This document shows, piece after piece, positions 10,946-22,392 of a stretch of 64,000 nucleotides of DNA. Numbering within the stretch: position 1 is the stretch's first letter; every line of letters begins with the position of its first letter. The notes below the pieces were generated by a model, which saw nothing but the letters and a program-made list of their open reading frames with translations, did not search any database and was not told the origin of the DNA. Origin of the DNA: Candidatus Thorarchaeota archaeon (lineage in GTDB: Archaea > Asgardarchaeota > Thorarchaeia > Thorarchaeales > Thorarchaeaceae). The position numbers and the translations under genes are program-made. Location of the stretch: assembly GCA_008080745.1 (NCBI GenBank), contig SHMX01000004.1:310001-374000 (forward strand). The letters run 5' to 3'.

Positions 10946-12763
10946 ATGAGAAAAGAAACAAGATTTCTAATTTGTACACTTGCTATTGTTGGCATTGTTA
11001 CGTTGGGTTTTTCAATTCAACCTTTAGATGCAGGGTTCAGTTTTGATTCTGAATCATTACGTGACTCTTTGTACCAAAGCTTGGATTTGTACCCACTACA
11101 GTATGGAGATATGGACCAAACAGAACTCATGAGGAAAGTAACAGAGCTGGTTTTGGCAAATACTGCTGCTATGTCCGCAACAACTGTCCCATTCGGTTGG
11201 ATGAACACCTTCAATTTCTCCAATAGTAAAGATTACTTTGGTGGCCAAGTTATGACTGAAGAGGAAGTGGGAGCGAATTTACGCAATTTCATCTTTCAGG
11301 TTCTCTATACCGATTTAGAAGCGGCATGCGAAACGTCATTACTGGATATTGCTCTCCTGCGGGTTTTCGATTCTTTAATAGTTGATTGGATTGACATTGG
11401 TTTCTCTGGTTTTTGTAATGGGATGGCACAGGCTTCTCGTGACTATTTTATTGATTCTGGAATCATTCCTCTTGGGCGTGATTATGCTATGGAGCTTCCC
11501 CCACCAAATCCAAATGCGACAATTGCTAAAGAAACTAATGGAGATGTGACTGAATCAGCAATCAAGGAATATGTGCTTTGGAAAGGTTCAGGTGCTTTCT
11601 TTAATCCCAATCATCTCATTAATTGGTTGAAGATCTATCTTGGAATGACTTCCAGTGTAGGTGGTACAACAAATGCTGAAGAATTTCTGACTCTCACTCA
11701 GATGATGAAGAAAGGTACTCCAGCTTATCGTCCCGTTGTAATTCTACTAATGGCACCGTTCTGGGATGAGGTAAAACCCACTTCTAGCCACTTCGTTACT
11801 GCTTATGATTATGAGGTGAATGCGAATGGGTCGTCTACTATCTACATCTACAACAATTGGGATATCTATACAGACTCATTTGGAATGTATGATGATTGGA
11901 TTCTTTTGAAGGCTGATGGAACATTCGATAGCACTCATCTAGATCAGATAGGAACTTATTCTAAGAATCACACCTTGACTAGAATGTGTGTATATCCTGA
12001 AACCTCTGAATATAACAGCATACTTACAACTTTGATGGATTTCATCAATCGTCTGATATCACTCGATATCTTCAGTCCTGTAGATGTGGAAGTTACTGAC
12101 CCACTTGGTCGTACAGCAAGTGTTTCCAGTGATGGTTCTCTGAAGGCGGAATTCCCTGCTATCGTCATTGAGGATGATGGGCATAAGAGCATTGTAATGC
12201 CCTATGCGCCAGGACTACCCTATCAGGTTAATCTAACGGGAACCGATGAGGGTGATTATCGGATGGAGCTTAACCGTGTGGTGGATGGTTCAGTAAAAAC
12301 CGTTGAGGTAAGTGGAGAGACCCAACCTGGCCAACAGGATCATTACACAGTCACTCTAGATGCAGATAATACCAGTCTGACCCAGACTGGTGTGAGACTC
12401 TTTGCACCAGAGATCATTTCTGGAACAACTGTCGAACTGAATTGGAGCAGGTACTCGGGTAGTGATTTCTCTCACTATGAGATTCTGATGAGCACTAATC
12501 TTGCGGATATGGGGACAGTAGTACAGACTATCGGAGACCAAGATACCGTCCAAGCTGTAGTAGGTGGGCTTACCCCTGAAAAGACCTATTTCTTTACAAT
12601 CCGAGTACACACCACTGATGGTGGCATTGCTGACTCCAACCGAGTAGGTGCTATTCTTCCACAGAATTATGACCTGATCATAATGATAGCAGCAGGTGCT
12701 GGAGGAACCGCATTGTTAATTATTTTGGTCCTAGTATTTAGAAAACGACGAGCTGCATCATGA
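10946..12763 (+). CDS. Secreted, membrane-anchored protein with possible papain-like (C/H/N) peptidase domain, fibronectin-III-like domain and C-terminal TM
   Basis: AGGAGG just upstream of ATG 10946 (ORF track start 10889 is longer); signal FLICTLAIVGIVTLGFS; GFCNGMAQA, SSHFVTAYDYEV and YIYNNWD motifs; FN3-like LNWSRYSGSDFSHYEIL; TM LIIMIAAGAGGTALLIILVLVF. Confidence 0.65.
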   Translation: MRKETRFLICTLAIVGIVTLGFSIQPLDAGFSFDSESLRDSLYQSLDLYPLQYGDMDQTELMRKVTELVLANTAAMSATTVPFGWMNTFNFSNSKDYFGGQVMTEEEVGANLRNFIFQVLYTDLEAACETSLLDIALLRVFDSLIVDWIDIGFSGFCNGMAQASRDYFIDSGIIPLGRDYAMELPPPNPNATIAKETNGDVTESAIKEYVLWKGSGAFFNPNHLINWLKIYLGMTSSVGGTTNAEEFLTLTQMMKKGTPAYRPVVILLMAPFWDEVKPTSSHFVTAYDYEVNANGSSTIYIYNNWDIYTDSFGMYDDWILLKADGTFDSTHLDQIGTYSKNHTLTRMCVYPETSEYNSILTTLMDFINRLISLDIFSPVDVEVTDPLGRTASVSSDGSLKAEFPAIVIEDDGHKSIVMPYAPGLPYQVNLTGTDEGDYRMELNRVVDGSVKTVEVSGETQPGQQDHYTVTLDADNTSLTQTGVRLFAPEIISGTTVELNWSRYSGSDFSHYEILMSTNLADMGTVVQTIGDQDTVQAVVGGLTPEKTYFFTIRVHTTDGGIADSNRVGAILPQNYDLIIMIAAGAGGTALLIILVLVFRKRRAAS

Positions 12764-12772
12764 ACCAAATCA

Positions 12773-12803
12773 CGAGGGATTCGAAATCCCTCGTAACACA
12801 TTT
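12773..12803. terminator. Bidirectional hairpin terminator between convergent genes
   Basis: CGAGGGATTCGAAATCCCTCG hairpin followed by T-run (acattttttg). Confidence 0.6.
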
Positions 12804-12815
12804 TTTGAAAAAGAG

Positions 12816-13790
12816 TTATCTTCTCTCTGGTGGAGGTGGGGCTGCCCATCCTTCAACAATTCGTGTCCCTGTTTCACCTCTCAGAGCGCGTGAAATATTG
12901 GGTGGGTCTGTAATGATTGCCATCTCTCCTCCATTCTTTATGAAATCAACACAAGCTTCGATTTTTGGCAGCATACTCCCTGGAGCAAAGTGTCCCTCTT
13001 TGAGGTATCTTTGAGCCTGCATGTGGTCCATTTTATCTATGGCTTCTTGATTTTCCTCACCATAATTCAAATACACTTTTTCCACAGATGTTGAGATTAC
13101 CAATAGGTTTGCTCCCATACTGGATGCTAACAGACTGGATGCCCTATCTTTGTCAATCACTCCCTCCACCCCTTCAAGGTTTCCTGATTCATCTTTCACG
13201 ACTGGTATTCCACCACCCCCAACAGCATAGACTATGATACCCTGCTCATTTAGTGCTGTTATAGCGGGCAATTGGATTATCTCCTTGGGAATGGGAGATG
13301 GTACAACACGTCTCCAACCTCTCTTAGAGTCCTCTCGAATTTCCCAACCGTCCTCTTCTGCACGTCTTTTGGCGGTATCATAATCCATGAAAGCTCCAAT
13401 TGGCTTGGTAGGATTTTCAAAGGCGGGGTCATCTGCGTCCACCAGTACTTGTGTAACTATACTGGCTACATCCTTATCGATACCTCTACGATTAAACTCG
13501 TTGTATAGTGCTCTCTCAATCATGTATCCTATGGCACCCTGTGTATCGGCGCCGCAATAATCCAGTGGAACCTCATGAAGTTCACTACTAGCTATCTCTG
13601 ATCTTCGAAGAATGAAGCCCACCTGGGGACCATTTCCAGATGTAATTACCACGTCAAATCCTTGCAAGATCATATCTGCGATGTGTCTGCAGGTTTCTGC
13701 TGCTGCCTCATATTGATCTGGGATTGTTCTTTTCTCTTTACTTCGAATAAGAGAATTACCGCCTATTGCTACTACTGCTTTGTCAGCCAT
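12816..13790 (-). CDS. arcC: Carbamate kinase
   Basis: VVAIGGNSLI, ITSGNGPQVG, VPSPIPKEI, VYAVGGGGIPVV, DKDRASSLLAS motifs; 324 aa. Confidence 0.92.
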   Translation of the reverse strand: MADKAVVAIGGNSLIRSKEKRTIPDQYEAAAETCRHIADMILQGFDVVITSGNGPQVGFILRRSEIASSELHEVPLDYCGADTQGAIGYMIERALYNEFNRRGIDKDVASIVTQVLVDADDPAFENPTKPIGAFMDYDTAKRRAEEDGWEIREDSKRGWRRVVPSPIPKEIIQLPAITALNEQGIIVYAVGGGGIPVVKDESGNLEGVEGVIDKDRASSLLASSMGANLLVISTSVEKVYLNYGEENQEAIDKMDHMQAQRYLKEGHFAPGSMLPKIEACVDFIKNGGEMAIITDPPNISRALRGETGTRIVEGWAAPPPPERR

Positions 13791-13926
13791 CGGAATTTCA
13801 CCCCGAAGGGAGTTTCTAAACTGCAGGAGATATAATTAAAATGAACGGTTCTAGCGTATTTTCAAATAACTGAGTAATAGTGCCATTAATAGGTTTAAGT
13901 ACTCAGATAGGTATGAGGAATATTAA

Positions 13927-15984
<2,058 letters not shown>

Positions 15985-16089
15985 TTACTCTATTATTATT
16001 CTCAAATATTTTGCTATATTTCCTGAAAAAATAAGCACATTTTAATATGCCTATAGTTTCAAAATTTAACATCTAGAAGGTGTTTTTTA

Positions 16090-17349
16090 TTGATTAGTCC
16101 TATAGATGCAACATTGCAATTACTGCAATTTGATACTGGAAATACTGCTTTCATGCTTCTAGCGACCAGTTTGGTCATGCTTATGACTCCTGGTCTTGCC
16201 TTTTTCTATGGAGGTCTTGTTGGCAGAAAAAATGTTCTCACTATTATGATACAGAGTTTTGTATCCATGGCAATTGTGACCATACTTTGGTTTGCAGTGG
16301 GATACTCGTTGTGTTTTAGTGGTGATACCTTTGGTATTATTGGAAACCTTGACAAAGCATTTCTCAATGGTGTAAATCCTGGTGATGTATTCACTGGAAA
16401 TGGTCAAATTCCGGAAATGGTGTTCATTGTTTACCAAATGATGTTTGCGATTATCACACCAGCTTTAATCACAGGTGCTTTTACCAATCGTGTAGATTTC
16501 AAAGCATATCTTATCTTTCTTGTCGCTTGGATGTTCCTTGTTTACTTCCCATTCGTGCACATGATATGGGGTGGTGGAATACTTGCTCAATGGGGGGTGC
16601 TTGATTTTGCCGGGGGAATTGCTGTTCATACAATTGCTGGGTTTGCAGCATTGGCTTCAGTACTCTTTGTTGGTCCTCGTGTAATTAAAGAGAAGGGACC
16701 TCATAGCATTCCACTTGTGGCTCTGGGAACGGGACTTCTTTGGTTTGGTTGGTATGGCTTTAATGCTGGTAGTGAATTGGCTGTAGATACTATCACTGTT
16801 CTTGCATTCATTAACACTGACCTAGCTGCATCTGTTGCTGGTGCAACCTGGCTTGCTCTAGCATGGATTCTTGAGAAGAAACCAAAATTTGTAGGCTTTC
16901 TTACTGGAGCTGTCGCAGGACTCGCAACAATTACTCCTGCTGCTGGTTTCGTAACTCCTGGTGCCTCAATGATAATTGGTTTCATTGCTGGTATTGTATG
17001 TTACTTTGCAATTGGCTTCAAAGATCGTATGAAATGGGATGACGCTCTTGATGTTTGGGGGGTCCATGGAATTGGTGGTGCCCTAGGTACGATTTGTTTA
17101 GGTATTTTTGCAACCACTACAATCAATGCTGGTGGTGCAAATGGACTTATTGCAGGTAATTTTGTATTCTTTGGGGTTCAATTTCTTGCTGTTGTTATTG
17201 CGGCTGCCTGGGCTTTCATATTCACCTATGTAATGCTCTTCATCATCAATAAGATTACTCCTGTTAGAGTGACTGATGTTGTTGAGAGCTCCCTTGATGA
17301 AGGTCAATTAGGTGAAGTTGCTTATCTCTCTGATGAGGGCGAAATTTAG
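16090..17349 (+). CDS. amt: Ammonium transporter (Amt/MEP/Rh)
   Basis: TPGLAFFYGGLVGRKNVL, WFGWYGFNAGSEL, DVWGVHGIGGALGTI signatures; TTG start. Confidence 0.95.
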   Translation: MISPIDATLQLLQFDTGNTAFMLLATSLVMLMTPGLAFFYGGLVGRKNVLTIMIQSFVSMAIVTILWFAVGYSLCFSGDTFGIIGNLDKAFLNGVNPGDVFTGNGQIPEMVFIVYQMMFAIITPALITGAFTNRVDFKAYLIFLVAWMFLVYFPFVHMIWGGGILAQWGVLDFAGGIAVHTIAGFAALASVLFVGPRVIKEKGPHSIPLVALGTGLLWFGWYGFNAGSELAVDTITVLAFINTDLAASVAGATWLALAWILEKKPKFVGFLTGAVAGLATITPAAGFVTPGASMIIGFIAGIVCYFAIGFKDRMKWDDALDVWGVHGIGGALGTICLGIFATTTINAGGANGLIAGNFVFFGVQFLAVVIAAAWAFIFTYVMLFIINKITPVRVTDVVESSLDEGQLGEVAYLSDEGEI

Positions 17350-17361
17350 AACTGGACTTAG

Positions 17362-17395
17362 AGAAGGATCATGAAATCCTTCTATCCCTTTTTAT
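17362..17395. terminator. Hairpin terminator between convergent genes
   Basis: AGAAGGAT-CATGAA-ATCCTTCT then a T-rich run. Confidence 0.6.
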
Positions 17396-17399
17396 TTAC

Positions 17400-18128
17400 T
17401 TAGCATTCCTTCAACCATTTTCTTAGATAGAAACCTTCTCGTTTATCAGCATCATGATATTCTCTGGAGTACATCTGGTCAACTAGTTTCTTAGTATCAA
17501 GCAAGATGGTGCTATCCTTTGATGCTAATTCCATTGCATACTCTTGAGTAACACTAACCACCGATTCAGGTTCAAGCAATCTATCTGCAATTCCGAATGC
17601 GTATGCTTCCTGTGCAGATACTTTTCTCCCTGACAGTAAGATGTCCTTCGCTCTGGATGGGCCTACTAATTTAATGAGTCCTACAGCAGCTCCAGCTCCT
17701 GGAAAAATTGAGATATTGATTTCTGGTAATCGAAATATTGCATTTGTACTGAAAAATCGAAGATCACAGGCTAGAGCCACCATTGCTCCAAATCCTATGA
17801 CATATCCTCTAACAGCTGCAATGGTCACACAACTCTTTGCTGTAGCAAGCTTTCTGATTATGGATTCTAGTTTTAGGAAAAATTCAGAATGTGCTTTTCC
17901 TTTTAGAGATTCAATCATCTTAAGGTCAAATCCAGCAGAAAAGGCTCGATCTCCTGCACCCTTGAAAATGATGATTCGTACATTTGGATTGTCTACGAGC
18001 TTATCAATCGCCTCTTCAAAGCTTAGAAGCATCTCATAAGTGACAGCATTTAGTTTGTCAGGTCTTGATAGGGTCACAATTGCAAGAGGACCATCAATGT
18101 CGATTAAAATCTCTCCAGTCACATTCAT
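17400..18128 (-). CDS. Enoyl-CoA hydratase/isomerase family protein
   Basis: Crotonase fold: VTLSRPDKLNAVTYEML, AFSAGFDLKMI, AAVRGYVIGFGAMVALACDLRF, FPGAGAAVGL. Confidence 0.9.
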   Translation of the reverse strand: MNVTGEILIDIDGPLAIVTLSRPDKLNAVTYEMLLSFEEAIDKLVDNPNVRIIIFKGAGDRAFSAGFDLKMIESLKGKAHSEFFLKLESIIRKLATAKSCVTIAAVRGYVIGFGAMVALACDLRFFSTNAIFRLPEINISIFPGAGAAVGLIKLVGPSRAKDILLSGRKVSAQEAYAFGIADRLLEPESVVSVTQEYAMELASKDSTILLDTKKLVDQMYSREYHDADKREGFYLRKWLKEC

Positions 18129-18291
18129 TCCTTCCGGTTTTTCTTATGGAGGCATAAACACTACTGTTTTATTTCTATCCTATCATTAGATAGTGAGCAT
18201 ACCTCGTGAAAATGATGCGAGAAGTGTTTCTCAAAATGGATTTCATTCTTTGAACACTATCACGAGGTGACTAGTAAGGACGTGTGAATAG

Positions 18292-20124
18292 GTGCCTAAT
18301 TCACAACATCACAAGATAGCAGAAAAATTAAGAGAAGAGGAATGGTTCAAATCCACTCTTGATGCAATTCCTGAACCAGCATATCTTTTTGAACTTGACA
18401 ACGATGGTGATATTCGTCTTGTCATGATCAATCAGCATGTTCAAACATTAACTGAAGGTGCAATTCTGTCAGAGATCGGTTCCAAAATTGAAGATATTTT
18501 TCCAAAAACACCTGAAGTCCTCAATGCCATTCGTCATGCGGTAGATAAAATGAAACTTACACGAATAGAAGGACAAATGAAGGGGAGTGGCTTACATGGA
18601 GACCGTTGGTTCATCTGGACCGTTACACCCTTCTCAGAGAACACAATTCTTCTTATCACATCAGACATAACTGAGAGTAAAATCGCTTCCGAAGCACTGG
18701 AAGAAAGTGAGCGCGAAAAATCTATCGTCTTAGATTCAATGATACAACATGTGAATTACTATGGAACCGATGATATGAGCTTACTATGGAGCAACAAAGC
18801 AGCTGCTGATTCTTTAGGTTTATCAATTGATGATATGAAAGGAAAGACATGTCATGAACTATGGCACGGACGAGCTGAACCATGTGAAATTTGTCCAGTT
18901 ATCAAGGCTAGAGAAACAGGAGAGAAACAAGAGGCTGAAGTAATAACCCCTGATGGGAGATTATGGCACATAGAAGGTATACCCGTATTTGATGAGACCG
19001 AGCTTGTAGGTTTAGTTGAAATAACCATGGAAATAACTGAGAAACGGAAAAGCGAAGAGGTGCTTAAGAAAAACCATGAGAACCTTCGTACTCTATTTGA
19101 CACAATCGACGATATGGTATTTATTCTATCAAAAGATGGGCTAATACTGGAGATAAACTCAGCAGTTCTCTCAAAATTAGGATATTCTCGAAATGAACTG
19201 ATTACAGAGAATTTTCTAATGGTCCATCCTCCTGAACAACACCAAGAAGCCGAGGAAATCATGCATGAGATGCTTGGTGAGACACGGGAATCTTGTAACA
19301 TTCCACTATTAACAAAGAATGGTGAGAGGATTCCAGTAGAAACTCAAGTAACCATTGGGCTTTGGGGAAATGAAACAGCGATATTTGGAATATCTCGTGA
19401 TATCTCTATCCAAGAAGAAGCTATGCGTCAAGTCCGAGAGGCTAAAATGCGAGTCGAGTTATTCAACGACTTGATGGTGCATGATCTAAATAACATCAAT
19501 CAAGGTGTAATGGCAGGTCTCGAATTACTTTTGTTTGATCCTGCCACCCCAAAACATTTCCATGAACGTATTGAGATTGCTTTGCAACAGATAAAGAGAA
19601 GTATCGATTTGATATCGAAAGTGCGAAAGTTCTCTCACGTAGATAAGGAACCTATCAGGCTAATTCCAGTAAAAGTGGTGCCCGTTCTCAAGAGTGCTAT
19701 TGAATCAAATCGTCATACTTTCCCAGACAAAAAAGTTCATCTGACCTTCTATGCACAAGACGAGGATATTCAGGTTATGGCTGACGACTTCATCTATGAT
19801 GCCTTTTACAATATAATTCATAATGCCTTCAAACATTCCCGTTCCAAAGAAATCATTCTCGAAATTGAGGTTCTTCCGTTTAATAATGATTACATATCAA
19901 TCTCAATTGCAGATGATGGTCCTGGAATATCGGAAGATATCAAAGAGAGTCTATTTCATAGAATGGATGAAAAGAAAAGAGTATCTTCTGGAATCGGATT
20001 TACACTTGTAAATCGAATAATGGAACGTTGTCAAGGGAAGATCCTGATTGAAGATAGAGCTGTAGATGGTAGATCTCAGGGAACTAAATTTATTATACAT
20101 ATTCCCCGTGTGCGTGGGGGATAA
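18292..20124 (+). CDS. Multi-PAS sensor histidine kinase
   Basis: PAS domains, MVHDLNNINQGVMAGLELL H-box-like segment, HATPase NIIHNAFKHS, ISIADDGPGI, SSGIGFTLV; GTG start. Confidence 0.88.
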   Translation: MPNSQHHKIAEKLREEEWFKSTLDAIPEPAYLFELDNDGDIRLVMINQHVQTLTEGAILSEIGSKIEDIFPKTPEVLNAIRHAVDKMKLTRIEGQMKGSGLHGDRWFIWTVTPFSENTILLITSDITESKIASEALEESEREKSIVLDSMIQHVNYYGTDDMSLLWSNKAAADSLGLSIDDMKGKTCHELWHGRAEPCEICPVIKARETGEKQEAEVITPDGRLWHIEGIPVFDETELVGLVEITMEITEKRKSEEVLKKNHENLRTLFDTIDDMVFILSKDGLILEINSAVLSKLGYSRNELITENFLMVHPPEQHQEAEEIMHEMLGETRESCNIPLLTKNGERIPVETQVTIGLWGNETAIFGISRDISIQEEAMRQVREAKMRVELFNDLMVHDLNNINQGVMAGLELLLFDPATPKHFHERIEIALQQIKRSIDLISKVRKFSHVDKEPIRLIPVKVVPVLKSAIESNRHTFPDKKVHLTFYAQDEDIQVMADDFIYDAFYNIIHNAFKHSRSKEIILEIEVLPFNNDYISISIADDGPGISEDIKESLFHRMDEKKRVSSGIGFTLVNRIMERCQGKILIEDRAVDGRSQGTKFIIHIPRVRGG

Positions 20125-20130
20125 TTATTC

Positions 20131-20496
20131 TTATCGAGATTCGTAGTCTTCTATTGCTTTATGCAATGCCTCTGCTGCAAGATTGCTACAGTGCATCTTT
20201 TGTGGTGGTAGCCCATCTAAAGCCTCAGCAACCTGACTACGTGTAATCTCCTTTGCTTCTTCTAAGGTCTTACCGATTGCCATCTGTGTCGTCATAGAGG
20301 AGGTTGCAATTGCAGCTACACAACCAAATGTTTCCACCTTGATATCCTTTATCACACCATCAATGACTCGGATATACATTTTCAGCATATCTCCACAAAC
20401 GGGATTTCCCACAGTTCCTACGCCGTCAGGGTTTTCCATTTTTCCCATATTTTGGGGGTCTCTAAAATTTTCCATTACCTTTTTGGAGTATGCCAT
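20131..20496 (-). CDS. iscU: IscU-type Fe-S scaffold protein
   Basis: NPVCGD, ETFGCVAAIATSSM, MHCSNLA: the three conserved Cys positions. Confidence 0.92.
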   Translation of the reverse strand: MAYSKKVMENFRDPQNMGKMENPDGVGTVGNPVCGDMLKMYIRVIDGVIKDIKVETFGCVAAIATSSMTTQMAIGKTLEEAKEITRSQVAEALDGLPPQKMHCSNLAAEALHKAIEDYESR

Positions 20497-20555
20497 TGAG
20501 AATACCTCTTGTTTTCCCGGTTAATTGGTATCTATAATATTTGCTCTGATGGCAT

Positions 20556-21773
20556 TTACCAATCATCTTCTGGGAGATCGTGATGATGATCATGCTCATC
20601 AGAATCGTCATTTGCAAAATATACTCCTGTTTTGAGTGGGCTAAATTCTCTCAGTCTTTCTACTGCAGGAACTAATGATTCTACTAATTCATCTATTTCT
20701 TCTAGAGTGTTATATCTGGAGAATGACACTCGAACTGACCCATGTGATATTTCAGGGGGAAGTCCGATTGCTTTCAATACATGACTACCCTGCAGAGTCT
20801 TTGATGAACATGCTGAACCAGTAGAAACAGAGAAACCATCCATATCTAATTGGACTAGTATTGATTCTCCTTCTATTTGTTCTATAACAATACTGAAAAT
20901 ATTAGGTAATCTCTTTTCCGGGTGGCCGGTTACTCGATAATCTGTTAGATTTTCTGCTAGCTTTTCCTTTAGATGTTTACTAAGTTTTTCAAAGTGTTCA
21001 ATCTCATTGGCACTCCAGATTTCCACTGCTTTCGCAAAACCCACTGCTCCCGGAATATTCTCAATGCCTGGTCTCAGCCTTCGTTCTTCGTCTCCACCTT
21101 GCGTAATATTGGATATTTTGGTCCCTCTTTTGATATAGAGCACTCCAATCCCTTTAGGACCATGGATTCTGTGTGCGTCGATACTAATCAAATCCACAGG
21201 AATTTTCTTTGTATCCAATGGTATCTTCAAGTAACTTTGGCTTGCATCTGTATGAAATATTATCCCGTTCTTCGATGTGATCTTTGCAATATCTTCAATG
21301 GGTTGAATGGTGCCAATCTCTCCATTTGCATGTTGGATAGATATTAGAAATGTATCCTTTTGGATTAAATCTTTGAGATGGTCAAGGTCAACTCGTCCAG
21401 TTTCATCAACATTGACAGTGTCGATTTCAAAATTAAATTCCTTCAATGAATGAATCGTCTTTAGTACCGATTGTGTTTCTATGGGGCTAGTAATGACATG
21501 TTTTCGAGAACCGCTCTTTGCCTTTACTGACCCTTGGATAGCAATATTGTTTGATTCAGTTACACCTGATGTAAAAACAATTGCTCTAGAATCTGCATTA
21601 AGGGATTCTGCTATTATCTTTCGGGCATTTTCCAGTCCGGTTAATGCCCCAACATCTTGTGCATGACTTAGCTCAAGTCCTGCGGTCCCATAAAACTCCC
21701 GAAAATAAGGGAGCATGGCTTCAATGACTCGTTCGTCAACTCTGCTTGAATTTGCACTATCAAAATATGCCAT
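20556..21773 (-). CDS. iscS: IscS/NifS-like class V aminotransferase-fold protein (PLP Lys apparently replaced by Arg)
   Basis: Start taken at MAYFDSANSSR (ORF track 21845). ANGEIGTIQPI, HTDASQS, GSACSSKTLQGSHVLKAIGL; ISIDAHRIHGPKG at the PLP-Lys position; C-terminal DDSDEHDHHHDLPEDDW. Confidence 0.88.
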   Translation of the reverse strand: MAYFDSANSSRVDERVIEAMLPYFREFYGTAGLELSHAQDVGALTGLENARKIIAESLNADSRAIVFTSGVTESNNIAIQGSVKAKSGSRKHVITSPIETQSVLKTIHSLKEFNFEIDTVNVDETGRVDLDHLKDLIQKDTFLISIQHANGEIGTIQPIEDIAKITSKNGIIFHTDASQSYLKIPLDTKKIPVDLISIDAHRIHGPKGIGVLYIKRGTKISNITQGGDEERRLRPGIENIPGAVGFAKAVEIWSANEIEHFEKLSKHLKEKLAENLTDYRVTGHPEKRLPNIFSIVIEQIEGESILVQLDMDGFSVSTGSACSSKTLQGSHVLKAIGLPPEISHGSVRVSFSRYNTLEEIDELVESLVPAVERLREFSPLKTGVYFANDDSDEHDHHHDLPEDDW

Positions 21774-21774
21774 A

Positions 21775-22227
21775 TCACTTGACACCGTCTTTACATGCCC
21801 TGCAATCCTCTGGAACATGTACACAGTGCTCGCGATGTATGTCACACATTATTCCCTTATCACGGAGAACCTTAATTATTCGATTAATCTCGTGAGTCAT
21901 ATTTTCGTAAATTTTAGACCTTTCTTCTTCGTTTTCTACTTTATCCCAAGTATCAAGAATTTTATCAACTGATTTGTCTATCTCCGGTTGGACCTCATCT
22001 GGAATCTCTATTTGATCTCCTCTGGATCTCTTGGAACGAGGAAGTTTGTATTGACTAACAGCCGCTTCGGTGACCCCCAACATTTTGGCTATGTTCTTTT
22101 GTGGCCTACCCCGTTCAATCATCTTCATAGCTATTTCTCTTCTGATTGCTGGTAGAACATACCATACTTCCAATTCTTGGGGCATTAGCCAGGTTCTCTT
22201 GGGTTTTCTTCTGGATTTTGATGACAA
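21775..22227 (-). CDS. HTH transcriptional regulator with C-terminal Cys/His-rich segment
   Basis: RGRPQKNIAKMLGVTEAAVSQYKLPRSKRSRGD (HTH), C-terminal GIMCDIHREHCVHVPEDCRACKDGVK with four Cys. Nearly contiguous with the IscS start. Confidence 0.8.
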   Translation of the reverse strand: MSSKSRRKPKRTWLMPQELEVWYVLPAIRREIAMKMIERGRPQKNIAKMLGVTEAAVSQYKLPRSKRSRGDQIEIPDEVQPEIDKSVDKILDTWDKVENEEERSKIYENMTHEINRIIKVLRDKGIMCDIHREHCVHVPEDCRACKDGVK

Positions 22228-22392
22228 TTCGGTTCCTCCTATAACAGCTAGGAACTAATTCACTATTGTTTATATTTCGCACTACGTCATATAAGACTAT
22301 TGCCTTCGACATAGTTAATTTAGGATTGCCTTAGGGCAATCATTGCGAATAACTTACGCTTATTAAAGGATACTATTGTTAATCTATCCGCT

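Noticed and set aside
18852-19301. 149-aa minus-strand ORF within the PAS kinase gene
   Set aside because: Ser-rich antisense shadow with no domain; the plus strand is clearly coding.
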